A stretch of 9,872 bases of DNA from an uncultured Lachnospiraceae bacterium (GTDB lineage Bacteria; Bacillota_A; Clostridia; Lachnospirales; Lachnospiraceae), in the NCBI GenBank assembly GCA_910585855.1, contig CAJUGZ010000023.1, positions 16,052 through 25,923 on the forward strand, given 5' to 3'. The notes beneath the pieces were generated by a model that worked only from the letters and a program-made list of their open reading frames with translations, did no database searches and was not told the DNA's origin. This document shows positions 5,465-9,872 of this stretch, piece by piece. Both the position numbers and the translations under genes were made by a program. Numbering within the stretch: the first letter of the stretch is position 1; every line of letters starts with the position of its first letter.

Positions 5465-6643
5465 TTACTTTACATAAATTTCCTTAAAAATAACCGCTCT
5501 ATCTGCCACACCACTATTTATCCCTTCCGATTCCATTTGAACCCAATCATCCATATTATCAAAAATAAAAATATACAGACTTTTTATTTCTTTTCCCTGA
5601 ACAGCAAATCCAGCCCAACCTGCCATTTCCACATCCGAATAAAGCATTTCTCCATCCTGATTAAATACGATTGTATAACAAGGTTCATAAGACCACCCAA
5701 GCATCTCAAACATCTCTGCATCCGTCAGATCAGGGTCTTTTGAAAGCAGTTTTTCCTTTCTGTCTTCTGTCAGTTCTCTCTGTTCTCCCGGTGTTGTTGT
5801 ATGGACAATTACCTGATACGGAGATACCACTACATTATCAAGCGTAATATTCCCTTCCTTCTCACCCACTTCAATCGTCTTTACATCTGTTTTATTTACC
5901 TCAAACGGAAGGACAATATTCCAGCTGCCATCTATCCAATGAGATGCAGATATTTCTTCGCTGCCTAGCATCCTGTCATCATCATAACCAAGACCATTTA
6001 CATAAAAGCAAAGTTCACCGTTCCCTTCCATTTTTTGTGGAAGATTCAGCTTTAGCATACCTGCAAATGTGTGACTGTCAATTACTTCTCCCTCAAACGT
6101 ATTTTCAATCCGCTCTGTTGCATTTCCATTTACACTCCATGTCCCGCCTATATAAAATCCTGCAGCTTTCTGATTCTCTGCAATATTACCTGTATAATGT
6201 TCTGGAATATGAGTAAAATCTGCCTCGTTTGCTTCAATATTCACCGTAAGAAATATAGAATATCCATCACAGTAAACTTCCGATGCAGTTAATGTAATTC
6301 CTTGATCCGATACAGAATAGTTTGATGTATCCAAATTGCCCATATGATCTTCATTCGTTAAAACTGTTCCCTTATCCGTATAATCACCGGAATATGTGAT
6401 ATCATCCTCAATTTTCTCAAAAATTTTTCCAATCAGCGGAATCTTCGCTGCAAGTGTCGGATTAAAATAACCCAGTCCGCCGATTCCAATAACAGCCACA
6501 GCAACTGCTGCCGCCACAGCCTTTCCTATTCTAATAAATTTTCTCATTTTATCCTTTCTCCTTTTATATACTTGAATTTCTCTGTCATCTATCTCAGGAG
6601 CAAGGGCTTGCTTTAAGATTTGATCTAATCTTTCATCTGTCAT
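5465..6643 (-). CDS. DUF4179 membrane protein, probable anti-sigma factor
   Basis: A 392-residue protein with a short cytoplasmic N-terminus (1-37, MTDERLDQILKQAL), one TM segment (about 40-60, alanine- and valine-rich) and a large extracytoplasmic part. The region following the membrane, NPTLAAKIPLIGKIFEKI, is the DUF4179 signature; the distal part is rich in beta-strand sequence like the domains usually attached to DUF4179. Proteins of this layout sit next to ECF sigma factors and are thought to hold them inactive at the membrane until an envelope signal arrives. It overlaps the sigma gene by 11 bases, and GGAGG lies nine bases before its ATG, so translation is coupled. The signal is unknown. 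No truncation is seen. Confidence 0.88.
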   Translation of the reverse strand: MTDERLDQILKQALAPEIDDREIQVYKRRKDKMRKFIRIGKAVAAAVAVAVIGIGGLGYFNPTLAAKIPLIGKIFEKIEDDITYSGDYTDKGTVLTNEDHMGNLDTSNYSVSDQGITLTASEVYCDGYSIFLTVNIEANEADFTHIPEHYTGNIAENQKAAGFYIGGTWSVNGNATERIENTFEGEVIDSHTFAGMLKLNLPQKMEGNGELCFYVNGLGYDDDRMLGSEEISASHWIDGSWNIVLPFEVNKTDVKTIEVGEKEGNITLDNVVVSPYQVIVHTTTPGEQRELTEDRKEKLLSKDPDLTDAEMFEMLGWSYEPCYTIVFNQDGEMLYSDVEMAGWAGFAVQGKEIKSLYIFIFDNMDDWVQMESEGINSGVADRAVIFKEIYVK

Positions 6644-7172
6644 ATCCTATCGCCTCCAATTTTTCTTTTAACAGTTTTTTTGCTTTCCGCATTTGGCTCT
6701 TAACTGTTCCTTCTGGCAGTCCGAGAATCTTCGACAACTCATTGATCTGCATATCTGCCGAATAATATAAATAGATTGGTATTCTATACTTCTCCGGCAA
6801 AGATGCAACTAATTCCTGAATCATATTTATTTCATTTTGCTGCAAAACAATATGTTCCGGTGAATCATCATTATTATGATTGAAAATCTCATATCCCTCA
6901 TCAGACATCTCATCCATACTGTCAATCGGAACCAGCCTCATCCTGTTTGCATATTTTTTCTTCTTATTCTTCCAAAGATAAATTGCCATAGATAATGCGT
7001 AACTCTTTGTATTTTGCATAGATTCCAGTTTTTTCTTTTTTTCTAACAGTTTGAGCATCGTATCCTGATACAGTTCGTCTCCATTTTCTGCGTTTCCGGC
7101 TGTCATCCGGCAAAACCGCAAGATATCCTTTCCAAACTTCAGGACAAACTGATCGAATTCATCATTATTCAT
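6633..7172 (-). CDS. ECF-type RNA polymerase sigma factor
   Basis: A 179-residue sigma-70 family protein of ECF size. The sigma-2 region is about 8-75 (FGKDILRFCRMTAGNAENGD, DELYQDTMLKLLE) and sigma-4 about 115-170 with the helix-turn-helix INELSKILGLPEGTVKSQM. The linker carries an acidic stretch. It should direct polymerase to a small stress regulon and be controlled by the DUF4179 protein encoded just downstream. The start is placed at 7172 because AAGGAG (7183-7188) precedes it by ten bases; the in-frame ATG at 7226 has no ribosome binding site and lies almost at the predicted promoter. Two small palindromes (7196-7207, 7207-7218) sit in the leader. Confidence 0.92.
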   Translation of the reverse strand: MNNDEFDQFVLKFGKDILRFCRMTAGNAENGDELYQDTMLKLLEKKKKLESMQNTKSYALSMAIYLWKNKKKKYANRMRLVPIDSMDEMSDEGYEIFNHNNDDSPEHIVLQQNEINMIQELVASLPEKYRIPIYLYYSADMQINELSKILGLPEGTVKSQMRKAKKLLKEKLEAIGYDR

Positions 7173-7232
7173 AGCAGCTATTCTCCTTTTTCTTTCAAGT
7201 CGACTTGCAAAGATTTGCCCTTGCATATATAT

Positions 7233-7261
7233 ATTGTCGTAACTTTAAAAAAAGTTTTCAA
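7233..7261 (-). promoter_or_regulatory. Candidate promoter of the sigma / DUF4179 operon
   Basis: The minus strand shows TGAAAACTTT, a T/A-rich spacer and CGACAAT (7233-7239). This resembles ECF promoters (GAAAC-like -35, CGTC/CGAC -10), which would mean autoregulation, but the 14-base gap between GAAAAC and CGAC is two or three bases short. Read as sigma-A it is TTGAAA (7256-7261), 18 bases, GACAAT. An inverted repeat AACTTT-AAAA-AAAGTT lies in the spacer (7241-7256). Either reading starts the transcript upstream of the chosen sigma ATG. Confidence 0.35.
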
Positions 7262-7324
7262 TTTCTTCTAAAAGGATAAAATACTATTTAAATTTAAAAG
7301 ATACAAAGTTTCTACATTAAAATA

Positions 7325-7363
7325 ATGCACTATATTACAGTTTTAATCTGTTCTATAGTGCAT
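7325..7363 (-). terminator. Rho-independent terminator behind the DUF3592 gene
   Basis: ATGCACTATA (7325-7334) pairs perfectly with TATAGTGCAT (7354-7363), and ACAG (7337-7340) with CTGT (7348-7351), leaving a two-base mismatch and a 7-base loop. On the minus strand it begins 12 bases after the TAA of the gene at 7376 and is followed by TATTTTAAT. The stem also closes off transcription before the sigma operon. Confidence 0.6.
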
Positions 7364-7375
7364 CTTAATTAAAAA

Positions 7376-7933
7376 TTATGATAAAAATGAAAAGAGAGAT
7401 CTTAATTGCGGAGCAAACAAACCAATGAGAGGAAACAATATACCAATACCGCAATAAAGATGAGAACAGCGGTTGTCGTACCTTTGCAAAACAGGCACAT
7501 AAAATAACTGTGGATTTTCTGGATTATAATATAAATCAATCCAATCCCCACTTTTTACTAACTGAAATCCAGAACCGCCAGAAGACATAACTCTATAATT
7601 AATCCCATTTACTTGAAATTCAAACTCGGGAAAGTATATTTTATTTCTCCCTGTGCGTTGCCTCCGCCCCTCGGAAACAACAATAGCAGTTGTTAAAACA
7701 ATAGCGTTTTCCCGCTCTTTCAACAAACGACGGCGTATAGACATTCCAATCGCAAAGAAAATCAAAGGAAAAATTGTAAACACTGTATCACTTATCCGTT
7801 CATCTACTGTTCTTTCCGATTGCCCTATAATAATTCCCGCAAAAACAAAACATAACAATGGCCAAAAAATTACAAACCAATACCAGTGTTTCAGTGCGGA
7901 ATTCTTTGAATGTTTTTCTTTACTTTTGTTCAT
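7376..7933 (-). CDS. DUF3592-family membrane protein
   Basis: A 185-residue protein with TM segments at about 17-37, 50-67 and 158-175. Between the second and third lies a DUF3592-type beta domain (about 78-148): TTAIVVSEGRR, then YFPEFEFQVNGINYRV and GDWIDLYYNPENPQLFYV. DUF3592 proteins have no settled function. The ATG at 7931-7933 has AGGAGG eleven bases upstream; a second ATG three bases behind the AGGAGG opens only ATG-GAG-TAA, whose stop overlaps the real start, a possible mini-cistron. The gene has its own -10 and terminator and appears monocistronic. Confidence 0.8.
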   Translation of the reverse strand: MNKSKEKHSKNSALKHWYWFVIFWPLLCFVFAGIIIGQSERTVDERISDTVFTIFPLIFFAIGMSIRRRLLKERENAIVLTTAIVVSEGRRQRTGRNKIYFPEFEFQVNGINYRVMSSGGSGFQLVKSGDWIDLYYNPENPQLFYVPVLQRYDNRCSHLYCGIGILFPLIGLFAPQLRSLFSFLS

Positions 7934-7978
7934 TACTCCATAGACCTCCTGTAAAACTCCAATTTTATCACCGACTTT

Positions 7979-7984
7979 ATTATA
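7979..7984 (-). promoter_or_regulatory. Possible -10 of the DUF3592 gene
   Basis: A perfect minus-strand TATAAT about 46 bases before the start codon. The -35 position is poor and overlaps a perfect 16-base palindrome AAATATAGCTATATTT (8001-8016), which also overlaps the stop codon of the AraC gene and could be an operator or a weak transcript end. Confidence 0.35.
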
Positions 7985-8014
7985 TACTATCCCATTGAAA
8001 AAATATAGCTATAT

Positions 8015-8983
8015 TTACAGTTTTTTAACTGGTCTGATATATTTCCAAAACTGTTCAGGATTATGATAAAAATAAAATACCCTGCCTTGTGTAGTATCAA
8101 GACAATAACCAGATGCTTTGTAGTCGAAATTTTCCATTGTTTCTTCTATTTTTTTCTCAACACTCTGATTTTGCGTTTGAACGTTAAATGGTCCATGTTC
8201 AAACACAATATACTCTCCCTCTGAAACATCCATCATTTGCATTTGTTTTGGAATTTCACCACAATAATCCGCAGGCAGCCGTACACCATAACTTTCTGCC
8301 AAAGGAATACCCCAACTGCAAACTCTACCTGTCGGCTCGTTGATAAATGCCATAATTTGACCGCTTCCACTATTGGTTTCTGTACCACCTATATCATCAA
8401 GTTTTCCCTGTATACTGTCAAGCAATCCGCAAATTGTTTCACAGTCTTGTTCGGGAATCTGACTTTGCTTTTGCCAAAAATTCCAATAGCCATTGCTCTC
8501 ATAATTTCTGATATGCAGATATTTGTGTGCAGGTATTGTCACAAAATATACTTTTACATCATCTGCAGTATCTTTCATACTTACTCCTCCAATACTGATT
8601 AAGTAACAATCAAACGGCTTAATGATAGTGCGAAGGACAACAGGAACAGGATTACTGCGGTACGCACTGGGTGTGATGCCATAAACCTCTTTAAAAGAAC
8701 GGGAAAAAGCTTCATGACTGGAAAAACCATAATCTAATGCAATTTCTAAAAGACCTTTTGAACTGTCCCGAACTTCTTTTAATGCAAAAGCAAGCGTACG
8801 ATACCGCAAATAATCACGAAAATGTATCCCAGATATTTCTATAAATTTACGAGAAATATAAAACTCGGAATAGCCTAACTTTTTAGAAAGAGAAGACAGT
8901 GTTAATACTTCATCCTTACATTTCTTAATGCACTCATCCACTTCTTCTACGATTGTTTGTACCAAACTATACCATTCGCTCAT
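8015..8983 (-). CDS. AraC-family regulator with C-terminal GyrI-like ligand domain
   Basis: A 322-residue transcription factor. The DNA-binding part is N-terminal, with helix-turn-helices at about 28-49 (LSSLSKKLGYSEFYISRKF) and 78-101 (LLEIALDYGFSSHEAFSRSF) and the AraC signature ending FKEVYGITPSAYR. Residues from about 135 form a GyrI/Rob-like effector domain (VYFVTIPAHKYLHIRNY, GEYIVFEHGPF, then VFYFYHNPEQFWKYI). Such proteins respond to small hydrophobic or cationic compounds and often control efflux or detoxification genes; the target here is not evident. The start at 8983 is chosen because AGAGGAG lies nine bases upstream and the promoter -10 is at 9019-9024; a TTG at 9016 would fall near or before the transcript start. 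Confidence 0.9.
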   Translation of the reverse strand: MSEWYSLVQTIVEEVDECIKKCKDEVLTLSSLSKKLGYSEFYISRKFIEISGIHFRDYLRYRTLAFALKEVRDSSKGLLEIALDYGFSSHEAFSRSFKEVYGITPSAYRSNPVPVVLRTIIKPFDCYLISIGGVSMKDTADDVKVYFVTIPAHKYLHIRNYESNGYWNFWQKQSQIPEQDCETICGLLDSIQGKLDDIGGTETNSGSGQIMAFINEPTGRVCSWGIPLAESYGVRLPADYCGEIPKQMQMMDVSEGEYIVFEHGPFNVQTQNQSVEKKIEETMENFDYKASGYCLDTTQGRVFYFYHNPEQFWKYIRPVKKL

Positions 8984-9018
8984 CTTTTTTCGCTCCTCTT
9001 TTCGATTGTTCTGCAATA

Positions 9019-9047
9019 ATTATACAAAATCAGCAAAAAACTGTCTT
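9019..9047 (-). promoter_or_regulatory. Promoter of the AraC-family gene
   Basis: Minus strand AAGACA (9042-9047), a 17-base spacer and a perfect TATAAT (9019-9024). The predicted transcript start near 9012 gives a short leader of about 29 bases with a good ribosome binding site. Confidence 0.6.
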
Positions 9048-9076
9048 GATTTTAATTGCAAAAATAATCTTTCGCA

Positions 9077-9100
9077 GATCTTCCTTCCAAGTTCAGCGTT
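9077..9100 (-). repeat. Structured repeat, solitary half copy
   Basis: Bases 9077-9100 match one arm of copy 2 plus its outer flank (5413-5436) with few differences, including the identical 12-base ACGCTGAACTTG on the minus strand (9088-9099). No partner arm or core is found in the surrounding intergenic DNA (8984-9234), which otherwise holds only the AraC promoter and AT-rich sequence. It is probably a remnant. Confidence 0.5.
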
Positions 9101-9234
9101 TCTCCTATAAAGAAATTAAATCCAAATTTCCCTTTTTATACATAGTTTATTGGCATATAGAAAACCGTAATTTCTGACTTACTAATACTAATAAATATCA
9201 TCAAACATACAATTCTAAAAACATCTTTTTATCT

Positions 9235-9681
9235 TTAATCGTCAAACTCTTCCGTATCCTTTGTACCGAGCATCATCCCCATCTCTTCCCATGTAACCCC
9301 ATAAGGAGCACCACCGGAAGTATAGCCTGCTATATAATAAAATCTATCATCCTGTTGCGCATAATCTACTGACTCACTTTTCTGCATCTTATGCTGTTTA
9401 CGAAGCTTTTTTCTTTTTGCCTTTTTAGCTTTTTGTATATCCTGATGAACTTTTACTGCTGCCTGTTCTCTCTCAATTTGCTCTTTTGTTAAAGATATGC
9501 CTAACATCCGCAACTCCGCAACAGCTTTCATACGATCTACAGCAAATTTTTTCCTATACGCTTTTATTATATCCCCACCGTAAAGTGTACCATCATATTC
9601 TAAAACCCACTTTTCCGCTTTTTCTTTCCGTTCTGAAAATTTCATAATATTCTTAGCTATCTTACCTTTTCTTTTTTTCAT
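9235..9681 (-). CDS. Uncharacterised 148-residue basic protein
   Basis: I recognise no named domain. The protein has a basic N-terminus (MKKRKGKIAKNIMKFSERKE), an aromatic helical segment (WVLEYDGTLYGGDIIKAYRK), a highly charged probable coiled coil (about 66-102, many Lys, Arg, Gln and Glu), and a C-terminal motif YYIAGYTSGGAPYGVTWEEM followed by an acidic tail. The contrast of basic helix and hydrophobic Gly-rich end suggests a nucleic-acid- or partner-binding small protein, but this is inference. The start at 9681 has AAAGGA eight bases upstream; an in-frame upstream ATG at 9759 would be translated through the hairpin of the mobile-element end and is rejected. The native upstream region is cut off by that element about 25 bases before the start. 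Confidence 0.75.
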   Translation of the reverse strand: MKKRKGKIAKNIMKFSERKEKAEKWVLEYDGTLYGGDIIKAYRKKFAVDRMKAVAELRMLGISLTKEQIEREQAAVKVHQDIQKAKKAKRKKLRKQHKMQKSESVDYAQQDDRFYYIAGYTSGGAPYGVTWEEMGMMLGTKDTEEFDD

Positions 9682-9705
9682 AAATAAATTCCTTTCTGTT
9701 GTCGT

Positions 9706-9872
9706 AGGCGGAAACCCACTGCCTTTAGGCGGTGGGAAGAGCCTCATAAATTCTTGCAAAAAACATTATTTTATGCTACAATCTATACATAGAGAAAACC
9801 GTTGGGAGCAATGGCTCTGAAGGCACTCTTTGTACTTTGAAAAGTTAAGATAAGAGGTTTTTCACACCAATC
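9706..9872. mobile_element. Probable end of an IS200/IS605-type element
   Basis: A compact hairpin, CCCACTGCC (9715-9723), loop TTTA, GGCGGTGGG (9728-9736), is enclosed by a second short stem AGGC (9706-9709) with GCCT (9741-9744). This arrangement, GGC...CCCACCGCC-TAAA-GGCAGTGGG...GCC on the minus strand, is typical of the imperfect terminal palindromes of IS200/IS605/IS1341 elements. Further in is another small stem (GAGC-AATG-GCTC, about 9806-9817). No transposase or TnpB codons are visible before the window ends, so orientation is open: a left end reading right, or a right end whose minus strand would carry an omega-RNA-like scaffold with the guide pointing into 9705-9690. Confidence 0.45.
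9754..9782 (+). promoter_or_regulatory. Strong outward (rightward) promoter inside the element end
   Basis: TTGCAA (9754-9759), a 17-base spacer, then TACAAT (9777-9782) preceded by TGC, giving both a -35 and an extended -10. It reads to the right, away from the 148-residue gene, and could drive a gene or RNA of the mobile element beyond the window. Confidence 0.5.

Noticed and set aside
8001..8016. Palindrome AAATATAGCTATATTT as the terminator of the AraC gene
   Set aside because: The stem is only six A/U pairs with a four-base loop, too weak for confident termination; kept only as a possible operator.
8237..8602. Plus-strand frame opposite the AraC gene
   Set aside because: It lies wholly antisense to the recognised GyrI-like domain, with no start signals.
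9682..9759. N-terminal extension of the 148-residue protein from ATG 9759
   Set aside because: The extension (FPPPKGSGFPP...) is just the hairpin of the mobile-element end translated, and there is no ribosome binding site.
1..9872. CRISPR array, tRNA or rRNA genes
   Set aside because: No regularly spaced direct repeats and no recognisable tRNA cloverleaf or rRNA sequence were seen on either strand.

Overview
The window looks like an accessory stretch from a low-GC Firmicute, most likely a gut Clostridium or Lachnospiraceae relative. The DNA is AT-rich, ribosome binding sites are strong (AGGAGG-like), and promoters are sigma-A-like. The protein families fit too: a MepA-type MATE transporter, an ECF sigma with a DUF4179 partner, a DUF3795 Cys-rich protein, and AraC with a GyrI-like domain. 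The genus cannot be fixed from the sequence alone. Most genes lie on the minus strand.

Layout from left to right. (1) 1-1930, minus: an OmpR-type response regulator broken by a frameshift, then an intact sensor histidine kinase coupled by ATGA overlap, then the first five codons of a further gene, probably an ABC transporter ATPase. (2) 1991-2134: a GC-richer structured repeat. (3) 2182-2457, minus: a DUF3795 protein, divergent from a plus-strand unit at 2617-4806. That unit has a promoter, a leader with a possible 7-codon peptide and a terminator hairpin, a MATE efflux gene interrupted by one in-frame TGA, and an overlapping flavin-binding (PPOX/NimA-like) gene with an abnormal C-terminal extension. 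(4) 4715-5200, minus: an unrecognised 161-residue protein convergent with the PPOX gene, with a long hairpin between their 3' ends. (5) 5360-5435: a second copy of the structured repeat, then a translationally coupled ECF sigma / DUF4179 anti-sigma-like pair (5465-7172, minus). (6) 7376-7933: a DUF3592 membrane protein; 8015-8983: an AraC/GyrI-like regulator. (7) 9077-9100: a half copy of the repeat; 9235-9681: an unrecognised basic protein; from about 9706 to the right edge, what looks like the end of an IS200/IS605-type element.

The functional theme is sensing and export of toxic compounds (two-component system with probable ABC transporter, MATE pump, flavin reductase-like protein, AraC multidrug-type regulator, envelope-stress-type sigma). 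Much of it is decaying: one frameshift, one nonsense codon, one fused C-terminus and one mobile-element end. The most unusual signals are the structured repeat, whose outer stem changes on both sides between copies while a core is conserved, and the MATE leader, which has the layout of ribosome-mediated attenuation.
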